64,000 bases of DNA from NCBI GenBank assembly GCA_938743325.2, contig OW568877.1:124001-188000 (forward strand), given 5' to 3'. The notes beneath the pieces were generated by a model. It was not told the DNA's origin. It did no database searches and was given only the letters and a program-made list of their open reading frames with translations. This document shows positions 46,103 through 55,970 of this stretch, piece after piece. The position numbers and the translations under genes were made by a program. Numbering within the stretch: the stretch's first letter is position 1; every line of letters starts with the position of its first letter. The DNA is from Pycnococcus provasolii. Lineage: Eukaryota; Chlorophyta; Pseudoscourfieldiophyceae; Pseudoscourfieldiales; Pycnococcaceae.

Positions 46103-46804
46103 ATGATGGCGGATAATAACAACCACAACTCCTCCGCTTCCGCCGGCCCTCGTCATGCAGCTCGTGTACATGCTCGTCCTCTCTCTCTTTCGAGCAGTCA
46201 AACTCCACTCATGAAGTTCATTGAGAGAAATTCCTTTGTACCTCCTAACCTTAATGTTGTTAAACAACATAGTCATAGTAGGGTTAGTACTACAGACTTC
46301 TCGCTCAAGTTCAGGGACAGATTCGCATACCGCACGTGGTTAAAGCAGCGTCGGAAACAGCTCTTCGAAACGTCCGCCACCGCACCTAGAAACACGTACA
46401 TACCCGCAAGACCGCTCAGCGCGATTTTAAGAGGAGGCGCGTCAGGAAACGCAAAGGGAGGAATCGCGTTCGGGACGGACCAAGGCGCGCGCATTGACGC
46501 GGAGGTGAAACGAAGACTCGAACGGGCAAACGACGTGCACGAAACAATCAAGGCGCTACCGCCGCTCGCGGAACGTGTGTCTGCGGCAGTCCACGACGTC
46601 AACCTCGAGAAAAGTCTAGTTCGAAGGGACGAGTCCGTCGCGCGCGCAGCGAGCAGAGGCTCCTCTCGCGTACTCGTCGCAGGACAGACCATGGCCAGGA
46701 ACGACAGGCGCGTGCACAGCGCGCTTTCCGACCTCACGAGGCAGAGCGAACGACTCAAGAAGTGGGAAAATGCCATGCGAACGAGCAGAACCATGTACTT
46801 GTAA
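46103..46804 (+). CDS. Small basic protein of unknown function
   Basis: 233 residues from ATG 46103 (a second ATG follows at once). The N-terminus is Asn/His/Ser-rich. The middle has a basic patch (FRDRFAYRTWLKQRRKQLF), and the C-terminal ~110 residues are helical and charged (DAEVKRRLERANDVHETIKAL, ALSDLTRQSERLKKWENAM), fitting a short coiled coil. No known family was seen; a cytoskeletal, basal-body or nucleic-acid-associated role would match composition but is guesswork. The stop codon is part of a TGTAA signal (46800-46804). It converges with the Pro-rich glycoprotein gene, with 92 bp between stops. Confidence 0.65.
   Translation: MMADNNNHNSSASAGPRHAARVHARPLSLSSSQTPLMKFIERNSFVPPNLNVVKQHSHSRVSTTDFSLKFRDRFAYRTWLKQRRKQLFETSATAPRNTYIPARPLSAILRGGASGNAKGGIAFGTDQGARIDAEVKRRLERANDVHETIKALPPLAERVSAAVHDVNLEKSLVRRDESVARAASRGSSRVLVAGQTMARNDRRVHSALSDLTRQSERLKKWENAMRTSRTMYL
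46800..46804 (+). promoter_or_regulatory. TGTAA polyadenylation signal overlapping a stop codon
   Basis: The TAA stop of the small basic protein gene is itself the last three bases of TGTAA. If it is used, the 3' UTR would be only ~15 nt. On the other strand, TGTAA for the glycoprotein gene reads at 46856-46852, about 40 bp past that stop. Confidence 0.4.
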
Positions 46805-46896
46805 ATGATGGAACTACATATATATATATATTTAGCTTTACGATAGAATATTTACAAAAATGTACAAACCTACGGTACACCACGCAGAAACAGTAG

Positions 46897-49800
46897 CTAC
46901 TCCTCCTCCTCATCTTCTTGCTGCTGCTGCTGCTGCTGCATCCACGGAAATGGTGGTGGAGGAGGCGCCGACGTCGATGCGCCAGAATCCTCGTTGTTAG
47001 ATTCTTCCTCCCCTTCCTCTCGCGTCATCTCGAGCTCGTCGTCGTCGAACAGCGCGTTGTCCCTCATCATGTAAGGCGACACTTCTTCAGCAGGCGGAGG
47101 CGACTCATCATGATTCGTGCTCATTTGCCAGTGCTGACCTAGCGCGTCGTCAATAGAACCGCCAGCCTGACCTCCCGCGGGAAAAGCCTCGAGATCACGA
47201 GGAGGCGGAGAACTTAGCGGCTCGCCGCCGACAGCATCAGCATCAATCTCAAGATCAAAGCCTTGCATCGCTGGCAGGATGTCGTCGAGTGGCACGCTGT
47301 CCTCCACTCGGCGCAGCTCTTCAGGCTGTGCGGCAAGTGCCGCGCTCTGACGTAGGTAAGGAGCGAGCGGTCGTGGCCGGCTACCTCCAACGCCGCTAGG
47401 AGGCAGAAGTGGTGGAGGTGCAGGCGCAGGCGCATGTCGCGCCACTCCCATTCCGCTCTGCGGTTCATCTGCACCGGGCACGAACCAGCTGTCTGGATCC
47501 GCTAGGCGGCGGCGCGCATCCAAATGTGCAGGATCCATCGGACGCTTCTTTTTCTTCGCCTTCAGGCGCCTCTCCTTCGCCCCTCCGCCCGCCGCGGCGG
47601 TGGCAGCCCTCGAACTCTTCAACCTGGTATCCGCGGGAGACGTGGCGCGTGACATCTCCTCGTCGCCCTCGGCAATGCTTGCAAGCCCCTTTCCATCCGC
47701 CGTTGCGGGAGGGGGCGCTTTCGCCTTCGTGGATGCAGAGACATCAATCTCAGCACTTAACTCAGAACCGTCTGCCGCCGAAGCAAGCGTCACCCAGGTG
47801 TTAGATGCCGCATCCCATCTCAGCAGGCTACGCGGCGGCTCGGTGGGTCCACTCAAAGATGCATCCGCATCCGCCGGCGGCGCCGATGTCAGTTTCGCAA
47901 GGTCCTCCTCGTCGTCGTCATCGTCGCCGCCGCCGCGATCGCCCACCACGACACCGCCGCTAGAGACGTGATCACCGGCCGCGCGCCTGCGGCCTGGTTT
48001 GTGCAGCAGGTCACGCTCTTCCTCGTCTTCATCCGACGTCTCGCCTGATCCGAGCTTCGATGCGTCGGCGTGCTTGCGCATGCGCCTGCGATGTCGGTAT
48101 CGCTTGCGCAAGATGCGTGCTGCATAGACGGACAGAAAGACGAAGAGCACACCAAAAAACGATGCCACGATAACATCCGTGCGGCGCCAACTTCCGACCC
48201 GCCCGTCATCCGCGCCGGGCGCGTCTTTCACCTCCGTCGCTACGATGCTGGCATTCGCCATGTCCGGCGGCGGCGATGACGGTGGCGACGGCGGCGGAGT
48301 ATCCGGGGCGGGAGGTGCAAGCCTAAGTGCACCTCGTTCCAAAAAGTCGTACGTAGAGAGGCGTCCTCGCGCGAGCTCGACGGTGTCCACGAGAACGGCG
48401 TCACCGAGCGCAAACGTTGCAGCCTCTGACAGAGCTGCGGTAGCCTCGCGCGCCGATGTCTTCGCCGCGGACTGCGACACTGTCGCAGGTAGCAGTTGTT
48501 CCGTGACGCGCGCTATGGTCTTGCTGTGCGTCGCCACCGCGAGTGCGGCGATGCGGTTGAGCGGCTTATTGAGCTCCGCAGATGACCAGCGAGGAGGAGG
48601 CGGCGAGGGCGGTGGAGATGGCGGCGGTGGGGATGGAAAAAGTGGAGGCGGAGGAGGCGCCCTTGCCTTCGCCTCCTCCGGAGAAGTTCCATTCATTGGA
48701 GGGGGAGGGGGAGGAGGTGGCGGCGGTGGGGGAGGCGGCGGTGGCGGAGGAGGGGGTGGTGGTGGGGGAGAGCGTGCCGGCGCAGGGGCAGGAATCTCTG
48801 CCGCAGCCAACGACATATCAAGTACCGCCGAAACGTCCGTCTCATCGCGGAACATACGACGCACCGATGCAAGAAGCTCTGTACCCGACGATGTGGCTGA
48901 GCGTGTCAACAGCTGCGATGCCAGGCCAGCGTAGCACGGCACGCTCGCGGTTGTCGTGTTCAGCACACTCCCTCCTCCATTCGATTCGGCGTTGCGACTC
49001 GCACCTGATACAAACGCCGCGCAGTACGTAATTAGCAGCTGAACCATAGATGAAGCCACGAGCGCCTGCACAGCTGCACGACTTCCCGTTGCCGCCTCAA
49101 ACGGGAGATCCATGTGAAGCAAATCACTAGCCTTGGGCAACGCAAGCCCGAATGCACTAGACACGAGCTGAACTTCGGCATCGAACGCTTTCTCGGCTTG
49201 GCCCTTCATCACACCAAAGTTAGTTGGAAGGTGACCTCGAAGACGCCGACGAGCGCCGCTCTTCTCCCTGCCATGTCGCAGACTTACGATCAGCGACGTC
49301 AGCGGAGATACAACGGTGGCTGTGGACGGCGCTTCCAAAGCAATCGGCATTGGTGCCTGCGTGCTTGCGTCGATGCACGAACTATTCTCTCCCGGCCTCA
49401 CCGAGATGTACCATTGCTTCTCCCATGCAAGACGTGGATCAGCACCCTGGATCGTGAAAACACCCTTGGTTGTGCCCGCACCCGTCGGCACGACATGTGC
49501 GTCTCGCGTGCCATCGGAATATAGGAAGGTTGCGTCGCATCCGATGGCACCACCAACGGCGAAAGCGATGGCAGTAACCCGACGAGCGATCCACATTTCT
49601 GTTACCGCCATTTGCGTAAGGACAGTGCCCTTGCGCGCGATGGCGCGCAGCTCGGTGCGACCTGGTGTGCTCAAGAAGATCGTGCCCTCCGTGTCCAGCT
49701 TGTGCGTTAAGTCGGTGTCAAACACCGGATCAGAGCCGTCGGTCGTGTAGGCTATCTCCGCACCAGAATTGGAAGATATGGTGACGAGAATGCTATCCAG

Positions 49801-52800
49801 GAAAGCGTCTTGTGGTTCATTCCCAGGTGGAGAGAATCGCGGGGTTGTCGGTGGTGCCGGCGGCGGAGGATGAGGCGGCGACGGAGGCGGCGGCGGCGGT
49901 GGGCTTGGCGGCGGCGGCGGCGACGGATTTCGAAAAATTGAAATCCCGTACGTGCGATTGGAAACGCCGTCCGGCGCGATCACGAGCACAAGCGCATAGC
50001 TCCAACCGTACGAAATCGAGAGCATCTCACCACGCAGATTGTCAGTCGATCGGAGGTCGACGCGCGACCAGGCGTATCGATCTTTCAAGTGGCCGTCGAA
50101 CGGCGTCGTTGCGTTGCCCCCGTGGAAGGATCCTTCGTTGTAGAATCCAATAGTCACGCGCTTTGGCATAGCCGACGGATTGGCCATACGCACGCTAATT
50201 TGCGCACGATCGTTGTCGTGTGGCAGTAGGACTGTGTACTCTTCGGGATCCCTTGCGACACTATCGCCACTCTGTAAGGGACGCTGTTCGAATGATGGCT
50301 CGAGTTGTGGGCAGCACCTCACTGTAGTTAGCACATTCAATTCCGCCAGTGCGTAATTCTCCCAAGGTGAGACACGGAGAACGTTGATTTGGTAATACCC
50401 GCGCATGATTCCCGTGAATTGTGGCAGCAGATTTGGCAGCTGCCCAGGTGGAAGTGGTGGAGGCGGAGTTGGCGGAGTTGGCGGAGTTGGCGGAGGAGCA
50501 TCGGTGTTGTTGTTTTCATTGCTTGTGGCATTCATCAGGTGCCTACGACCACCTTGACCGTACGTTCTCGGCGGAAATGGCGGTCGAGGTGGTGGTCGAG
50601 GCGGTGGACTGGGTGATGGAGCTGCTGTCGTTGATGTGGTCGTGGTCGTGGGCAAATTCGGCGGTGGTGGCGGCTCCACAGAACCCGAACCGCTCTGCGA
50701 TGGAACCTCGAAAGGGGTCATGGGCGGGCGTGGTGGGCGTAATGGAAGCGGCGGTGGAGAGGAAGCGGACGGACCACTCTGCGAAGGAGCCTCGAAAGGG
50801 ACCATGGGCGGGCGTGGTGGCGGTGGAGCTTGCGTCTCCGCACCTTCGTTCGTAGGTGATGCAGGACCCGCACCCTCTGCCGGCGCTTCGGCGGATGGCT
50901 GTGGTGGTGGTACTGTTCCTCCTGCTGGTGCTTCCTGCACGGAGGGCCCTGGCGGCGGAGGGGGAGACGCAGCGTCCGTTTCAAGCAAAAGTGTTGACCA
51001 TCCTTCCTGCAAGGCAACCCTCCATCTCCCGGAAACATCGGAAGGGGGCAAGGGTGGTGGCGGCAGTGGTGGCGGTGGCAACGGTGGTGGTGGTGGTGGT
51101 GGAGGTGGTGGAGGCATCGGCGGCGGCGACGGCGGCGGTAACGGTGGTGGTGATGGCAGCAGCGGCGGTGACGGTGGCAGAGTTGGTGCTGGTGGCGGCG
51201 ACGCGACTGCGCTATCGTTGAGCATGCGCCGTCGATTCCCCGCCTCTGGACTCTCCGTCGCCGGGAATATGTACGGCTCACCCATGTCAACGCCATTGAG
51301 AAGTAATGACACCGTTCTCACACCCTGGGCAAGCATGAAGCTGAGGTAGTAAAATTCGCCCATCGTTCCTCCCCAGCCACGTGGCGGGAGCGTAACTCTG
51401 TAGGGACCTGAGCTGATGGCGAGGAAGCGAGGATTGACCTCAAAACGCTTGCCGTCAGCACCCTCAAACCACGTGGCAACGATTGAGCCGTCGGCGGTTT
51501 TGTATGGCGGCGGCGGCGGCGGCGGACTGGGTGGCGGCGGCGGCGGTGGAGGCGGCGGTGGCGGCGGTGGGGCGCCGGGTGGAGGCAGCGGTGGACCCGG
51601 AGGGGGTGGTGGGCTGGGAATACTCGGTGGTGGTGCAGGTGGTTGCAGAGGCGTTGGCGGTGGCGGCGGGCTTGTCTGATTCCACGGCGGCGGCGAAGGC
51701 TGAGCGGGCGTCGGTGGCGGTGGACTGCACACGCAGAGCGCAACCGCGTGCTGCGCCAGGCTGAGTGCGCGTCTCCGACGTCCGCCGAAGCCAGGGCCGA
51801 TGAAAGGAGCTCTGGGAGGTGGACTCGATGGCGGTACGGGAGGCGGCGTCGGTGGTGGTGACGGACATACGCAGCTTTGGCCTGGCACATTCGGCGGAGG
51901 CGGCGATAGGTGGCATGCCGCGGCACCGCACCCACCCGTCACGTTGATGGTCGCCACAGGTCGCATCGGTCCAAACTTTGCGAAGTCGATCGTCGAGAAG
52001 CCAACGCACGCCTGATCAACGCCCAGCGCTGGCATGGTGGCTGCCATGAGTGCATCGCGGAACGCACCGAGCGCGTCACTGTCCGTGCAGCAAAGGCTGA
52101 ACGCGACGTCGACTGTCACGCGCACGAGCTCGTAGCCGTCGCACGAAGAGACGCCAGCAGCGTCGATGATGGGGTCGCCACCATCTTTCCAAGCTTTCGT
52201 GCACTGAACACGGTCGGTGGATGCGATTGGCCTGCCTTGCACGGTGAGGGAAGGGTCGAGCAGTCGATCCGCGCAGAATCCGCCTGGCGGTGGCGGCGGT
52301 GGAGAAGGAGGTGCTTGTGGAGGAGGCACGTCCGGCGCATCGGGTGGCGCGGTGGGTGGTGGGGGGAACGTGTATCCTGGCGGATGCGGCGGCGGCGAAG
52401 GCTGAAAATTTGGCAACGGCGGAGGCGACTTTGTGGGTGCCTGTGGCGGTGGCGATGGCGGCGGTGGAGGGCTTGCCGGCGGTGGCGGTGGCGGCTGCTC
52501 GCCTTCGTAAGGTGGCATCGGCGGCGGTGGTGGCGGTGGAGACGGCAGGGGCGGCGCAGGACTTTGCGGTGGACTTGGCGGTGTGGGTGGCGGCGGCGGC
52601 GACGCCGGCTTCGGCGGCGGCGGTCTCGGTGGCGGCGGCGACTTTGGCGGCGGTAACGGCGGCGGTGGCGACGTCACGTCCGTCGTTGAGACGACGACCG
52701 TCGTAACGGGCAGGTGCTCGCCCTTGAAGTCGCCCCAAGTTCCCTCCTGTGCGCTTGCATACAACACGTACGTCGTTTTCGCGACGAGTCCTTGTATTTG

Positions 52801-53478
52801 CTCGCGTGCGACGTACCCCTCGGCGAGCAAGTTCCGCCGCCGTCCTCCGTAGTACACGGGTGGCGGCGACGGCGGCGTCGGCGGTTGTGGTGGTGGTGGT
52901 TGCGACGGCGGCAGTGGTGGTGGAGACGGTAGCGGTGGTGGTGCGTTTGGTGTCGGCGGTGAAGACGGAGGTTGCGGTGGCGAAGGAGGAGGGGGTGAAG
53001 GTGGCGGAGTTGGCGGTGGCATTGTTGTGGTTGGCGGTTGTGGTGGTCTAGCCGGCGGTGCTGCCGTGGGTGGTGGCGACGGCGGGTTCAAGGTGATTGT
53101 TTCAGTCATCAGTCCATTGAACTTGACGCACGGCGGCCGTCCATCCTTTCCCTTGCACCAGTGGCCGAGTCTCGCCGCCGAGCTGAGGTCCGCGACGGCT
53201 GGCGGCGCGCCAGCGTGGTTGACGTTCATGATCGCATACGTGACGAGTCCGTTAGCTTTCGTGAGCACGAAGTCGACGGTGATTGCCGTCGTTGCGGTAT
53301 GCGCGACGGAAGCGGACAGGGTGAAGGCTGCTTCATCATTTTGTTGGAGCAAAAGGCGTCCTCGTCTATGAGGAGGCGAATACGAAGAAGCGTGAGTGGC
53401 AAGTGGTGTGCGAGGGAGCACGAGCACGAGCACCAGCACGAGCACTACGACGACGTGCGTGAAGGGGGAGGAGGCCAT
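46897..53478 (-). CDS. Giant Pro-rich (SPPP) membrane-anchored extracellular glycoprotein
   Basis: 2193 residues from the ATG at 53478, with a signal peptide (hydrophobic VVVVLVLVLVLVLP core). More than ten long SPPPP/PPPPP tracts, typical of hydroxyproline-rich wall proteins and pherophorins of green algae, separate folded islands. One island is a Cys-rich domain (about nt 51900-52280; CADRLL ... CTKAW ... SLCCTDSDA). Another is a Cadherin-like beta-sandwich repeat ending DGVSNRTYGISIFR (nt ~49950-50340). A third is a chitobiase C-terminal-like strand domain (AEIAYTTDGSDPVFDTD, nt ~49690-49770). One membrane helix (VIVASFFGVLFVFLSVYAA) followed by KRYRHRRR lies near residue 1770. The ~400-residue cytosolic tail is acidic with a terminal poly-Gln/Glu stretch. 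Role inferred: cell-wall or matrix attachment with signalling through the tail. It is intronless over 6.6 kb. Confidence 0.88.
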   Translation of the reverse strand: MASSPFTHVVVVLVLVLVLVLPRTPLATHASSYSPPHRRGRLLLQQNDEAAFTLSASVAHTATTAITVDFVLTKANGLVTYAIMNVNHAGAPPAVADLSSAARLGHWCKGKDGRPPCVKFNGLMTETITLNPPSPPPTAAPPARPPQPPTTTMPPPTPPPSPPPPSPPQPPSSPPTPNAPPPLPSPPPLPPSQPPPPQPPTPPSPPPVYYGGRRRNLLAEGYVAREQIQGLVAKTTYVLYASAQEGTWGDFKGEHLPVTTVVVSTTDVTSPPPPLPPPKSPPPPRPPPPKPASPPPPPTPPSPPQSPAPPLPSPPPPPPPMPPYEGEQPPPPPPASPPPPPSPPPQAPTKSPPPLPNFQPSPPPHPPGYTFPPPPTAPPDAPDVPPPQAPPSPPPPPPGGFCADRLLDPSLTVQGRPIASTDRVQCTKAWKDGGDPIIDAAGVSSCDGYELVRVTVDVAFSLCCTDSDALGAFRDALMAATMPALGVDQACVGFSTIDFAKFGPMRPVATINVTGGCGAAACHLSPPPPNVPGQSCVCPSPPPTPPPVPPSSPPPRAPFIGPGFGGRRRRALSLAQHAVALCVCSPPPPTPAQPSPPPWNQTSPPPPPTPLQPPAPPPSIPSPPPPPGPPLPPPGAPPPPPPPPPPPPPPSPPPPPPPYKTADGSIVATWFEGADGKRFEVNPRFLAISSGPYRVTLPPRGWGGTMGEFYYLSFMLAQGVRTVSLLLNGVDMGEPYIFPATESPEAGNRRRMLNDSAVASPPPAPTLPPSPPLLPSPPPLPPPSPPPMPPPPPPPPPPPLPPPPLPPPPLPPSDVSGRWRVALQEGWSTLLLETDAASPPPPPGPSVQEAPAGGTVPPPQPSAEAPAEGAGPASPTNEGAETQAPPPPRPPMVPFEAPSQSGPSASSPPPLPLRPPRPPMTPFEVPSQSGSGSVEPPPPPNLPTTTTTSTTAAPSPSPPPRPPPRPPFPPRTYGQGGRRHLMNATSNENNNTDAPPPTPPTPPTPPPPLPPGQLPNLLPQFTGIMRGYYQINVLRVSPWENYALAELNVLTTVRCCPQLEPSFEQRPLQSGDSVARDPEEYTVLLPHDNDRAQISVRMANPSAMPKRVTIGFYNEGSFHGGNATTPFDGHLKDRYAWSRVDLRSTDNLRGEMLSISYGWSYALVLVIAPDGVSNRTYGISIFRNPSPPPPPSPPPPPPPSPPHPPPPAPPTTPRFSPPGNEPQDAFLDSILVTISSNSGAEIAYTTDGSDPVFDTDLTHKLDTEGTIFLSTPGRTELRAIARKGTVLTQMAVTEMWIARRVTAIAFAVGGAIGCDATFLYSDGTRDAHVVPTGAGTTKGVFTIQGADPRLAWEKQWYISVRPGENSSCIDASTQAPMPIALEAPSTATVVSPLTSLIVSLRHGREKSGARRRLRGHLPTNFGVMKGQAEKAFDAEVQLVSSAFGLALPKASDLLHMDLPFEAATGSRAAVQALVASSMVQLLITYCAAFVSGASRNAESNGGGSVLNTTTASVPCYAGLASQLLTRSATSSGTELLASVRRMFRDETDVSAVLDMSLAAAEIPAPAPARSPPPPPPPPPPPPPPPPPPPPPPPPMNGTSPEEAKARAPPPPPLFPSPPPPSPPPSPPPPRWSSAELNKPLNRIAALAVATHSKTIARVTEQLLPATVSQSAAKTSAREATAALSEAATFALGDAVLVDTVELARGRLSTYDFLERGALRLAPPAPDTPPPSPPSSPPPDMANASIVATEVKDAPGADDGRVGSWRRTDVIVASFFGVLFVFLSVYAARILRKRYRHRRRMRKHADASKLGSGETSDEDEEERDLLHKPGRRRAAGDHVSSGGVVVGDRGGGDDDDDEEDLAKLTSAPPADADASLSGPTEPPRSLLRWDAASNTWVTLASAADGSELSAEIDVSASTKAKAPPPATADGKGLASIAEGDEEMSRATSPADTRLKSSRAATAAAGGGAKERRLKAKKKKRPMDPAHLDARRRLADPDSWFVPGADEPQSGMGVARHAPAPAPPPLLPPSGVGGSRPRPLAPYLRQSAALAAQPEELRRVEDSVPLDDILPAMQGFDLEIDADAVGGEPLSSPPPRDLEAFPAGGQAGGSIDDALGQHWQMSTNHDESPPPAEEVSPYMMRDNALFDDDELEMTREEGEEESNNEDSGASTSAPPPPPFPWMQQQQQQQEDEEEE

Positions 53479-54287
53479 GGCCAAGGCGCGAGGGGGGCAA
53501 GTCAGGACTCAGGAGAAGTTTGAACCCGTGCGAAGCATCGATGAGATGAGATGAGATGGGGGTTTGTTTGGGGTTTGCCACGCGTTGCGAAAGCAACGAT
53601 TCGCGTTGCGCAGTTTCGCAGTTTCGCATATTACCTCTCGATGGTACAGTAATGGTGGGAATGGTGGTACCCGGTAGGGTCCTTTAGGGCGAGCACGGCA
53701 AGTTCATGCAACTCGATGCATAAAGCAGTAAACTGAGGTGGTCAAGGAGGGATTTATACCATAACAGGTAAGATTAGTTTGCGACGTTGCGGCCGGTGTT
53801 TTATTAGGTTGATTCGATTCATCCAATACACCCAATTTTCTCCTGAGCATTCGAGCAATGAGTGGTAATGAGCTTGCAAGTTGAACCACCGGCCGGCCAG
53901 AGCCCAAATGGTCCCAAAGGTGCCGGCCAATACTCAATAGTAGAGCGGTTGGTTCCTGACCACCATCTAGAGCAAAGTAGACTCCCAGGGCCAGGGAGTG
54001 GGCCAGGGCCAGGAGTCCTGCTTGGAACCCCGAATTTTAATGTCGAAGGAAGCAAGGGCATCGCTCCTAAACCTTTAAAGGTTTAACCTGTTCTCCTAAC
54101 CCCGAGTAAAGGTATGGGCACTCACGCGATCCCTGGAAAGATCTTTTGCCGTCATCTTTTTTGTGTTCTTTTTCTAGAGAGAACAACAAGAGGGACCCTT
54201 TATCCACTCAGCAGCACCCTACTGTATTGTGTTCTTTTTGCCCCCGGAATTACCATTAGTGGACCACTCCTTCTCCCCCGAAGTAAC
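53479..54287. other. Divergent intergenic region with palindromes
   Basis: It holds an 18-bp perfect palindrome TAAACCTTTAAAGGTTTA at 54068-54085, a CCAGGGCCAGGG duplication near 53988-54012, and CCGGCCGGCC at ~53892. A plus-strand frame from ATG 54114 continues into the FNR-like gene but is more likely 5' UTR. No other gene was seen. Confidence 0.45.
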
Positions 54288-55604
54288 ATGTCAGCGCTCT
54301 CCATGTCCTATGGTCTATGCAGGAGCCGTCCTACTACAGGGATCCAGCGTCCCTATGTCTGCGTTCCTAAAGGGAGAAAGGTCTCTGGTTTCTCTAATGG
54401 TGGTCATGCTTCTTTTCCTCGCAGCAATGTTACTTCTGCTCGTCGTCACTCACCTTCATCGTTGAGGGCCGTGGAAAATGACGTTGACGAACTCGACTAC
54501 GAGACGTTCGAGGAAGCGACTTTGATGAACGTAAACCTCGACGACGGAGATGACCCAAGCAGTGGTGTCGATGACGCGCAAAGCGCCTTGAAAAAGAAAA
54601 AGAAGTCGAACGCGCCGAAGGTGGGAATCACAGTGGACCCAAGGCCGGAGTCCGAACGAGGAGCGTGGTACATCTCTCTGCCGGCGGCGCACGATAGCCC
54701 CGAGTGGAGGAACGTCGAGGTCGTCAACACGGCCGATGTCGCGCCGGGAGTACGCGTCATCACACTCAAGGCGGAGACGTCGAGGCAGATGGTGGCGCGC
54801 GAACGAACGTACAACGCCGTCGGACAAATTGCCAAGGTGAAAATCGACGGAGGGGACGAAGTTCTCGTCAGGCCGTGCTCGCCACCTTTCGAACAGGGAC
54901 TAAAACAACGTGAGGCGCTCTTCCGACTGCGACACGACGTCTTCGCTCACCAGGAAAAAAGCGAACCAGATCCTGACGTCAGCGCGCCGTGCAACCTCGA
55001 ACTGTACGTCGAGCAGTACAAGGCACCCGAGGTGTACGCGCTTGGCGACGATGCTGGCGCACTTGTGGAAATTGGACCATTCCAAGGCGGCGGGTTGAAT
55101 CTCAAGGATCGCGCCGCGGCTGTCTTTCTCTTTCCCACGGTGCTCATCTTCGCATCGGGAGATGGAATTGCCACCGCCAAGGCTCTAGTCGAGAGCGAAA
55201 TGCAGGCGCAGCCGGCGCAACCGTTGGCACTTCGTATGCGACAGCAGGTACACCTCTTCTACAAAACGGACGGTGCGAAGCAGGAGACGGAAGATGGCTC
55301 GCTCCCAGAGTCGGGGGGCACGAAGCCGCACTTCGAGAAGAGCTTCTCGACGTGGGGACAGAAGTGCAACGTTCAGGTTCACCACGAGAAGAACGTCAGC
55401 CTCGTGGACATGTTCGAGGATGGCGACTTTGCGTACCATCCGGCGACCACAGTTGCGATCGTGCTGTCGGAGAGCGAGGAGGAGGAGGAGGAACTTGTTA
55501 CCCATCTCCTTGGAGATGGTGAACTGTCAGACGAGGCGGTGCTGAGTCTGCGCCGTAGCGAGCAGATACCGGTGCGCGAGGTGAGCGCGTCGAAGCAGGT
55601 TTGA
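54288..55604 (+). CDS. FNR-like FAD/NAD(P)-binding oxidoreductase, plastid-targeted
   Basis: 438 residues from ATG 54288; the frame is open from 54114, but the extra 58 residues look like translated leader. Residues ~1-70 are Ser/Arg/Gly-rich without acidic residues (transit peptide). After an acidic, Lys-rich spacer, a ferredoxin-reductase-type module begins (WRNVEVVNTADVAPGVRVITLKAE, then a flavin-domain barrel). It is followed by a nucleotide-binding segment (FPTVLIFASGDGIATAKALVES) in place of the canonical GTGIAP loop. The overall order matches the small plant plastid oxidoreductase family annotated as FAD/NAD(P)-binding oxidoreductase. The flavin RxYS motif is not obvious, so cofactor use is uncertain. 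Role inferred: plastid redox chemistry. Confidence 0.68.
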   Translation: MSALSMSYGLCRSRPTTGIQRPYVCVPKGRKVSGFSNGGHASFPRSNVTSARRHSPSSLRAVENDVDELDYETFEEATLMNVNLDDGDDPSSGVDDAQSALKKKKKSNAPKVGITVDPRPESERGAWYISLPAAHDSPEWRNVEVVNTADVAPGVRVITLKAETSRQMVARERTYNAVGQIAKVKIDGGDEVLVRPCSPPFEQGLKQREALFRLRHDVFAHQEKSEPDPDVSAPCNLELYVEQYKAPEVYALGDDAGALVEIGPFQGGGLNLKDRAAAVFLFPTVLIFASGDGIATAKALVESEMQAQPAQPLALRMRQQVHLFYKTDGAKQETEDGSLPESGGTKPHFEKSFSTWGQKCNVQVHHEKNVSLVDMFEDGDFAYHPATTVAIVLSESEEEEEELVTHLLGDGELSDEAVLSLRRSEQIPVREVSASKQV

Positions 55605-55612
55605 CGAACCGG

Positions 55613-55634
55613 AGAGAGAGAGAGAGAGAGAGAA
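55613..55634. repeat. GA dinucleotide microsatellite
   Basis: Eleven or so GA units lie directly in the 3' UTR of the FNR-like gene. The rest of the 366-bp spacer to SHMT is T-rich with no gene. Confidence 0.85.
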
Positions 55635-55970
55635 GAGACGAATAAAATAACCAATGATTTGCGTACCTGGAGTTGGGGGGGCTTGTTGTTACTCATTTTT
55701 TAATTTTCACCTTCCCGCTCCCGCACCCGCACCCGCGCCATCCTCGGGCCAATTTTCGACGTTGACTTAGTGTCGCAGTATTTTTTTTTGGACTTTGTAC
55801 GCACGCTTACGTGCGTCCGTGCTGTTAAATACTGTACGATACGAGGTTGTCATCACTCACTACCCTTAAAAAGCTAAAGTCATTTCTTCTTCTAAGGTTA
55901 TTTACTTCTTATCTATACTTTTTCTCTCTTCTACCTCGTCTCACAACCCCGTTTAAAAACAATTCTGAAT

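Noticed and set aside
45511-46128. 205-codon minus-strand open frame with DGDGDMGCDADTD repeats
   Set aside because: It is driven by the GTCGCCRTCGCC microsatellite; no folded region or start context supports a gene.
48179-53051. Several Gly-rich plus-strand open frames
   Set aside because: They are the antisense of Pro-rich SPPP codons (CCN read as GGN).
54114-54287. N-terminal extension of the FNR-like protein
   Set aside because: Hydrophobic, Leu/Cys-rich leader unlike a transit peptide and preceded by palindromic repeat DNA; kept as an alternative start only.
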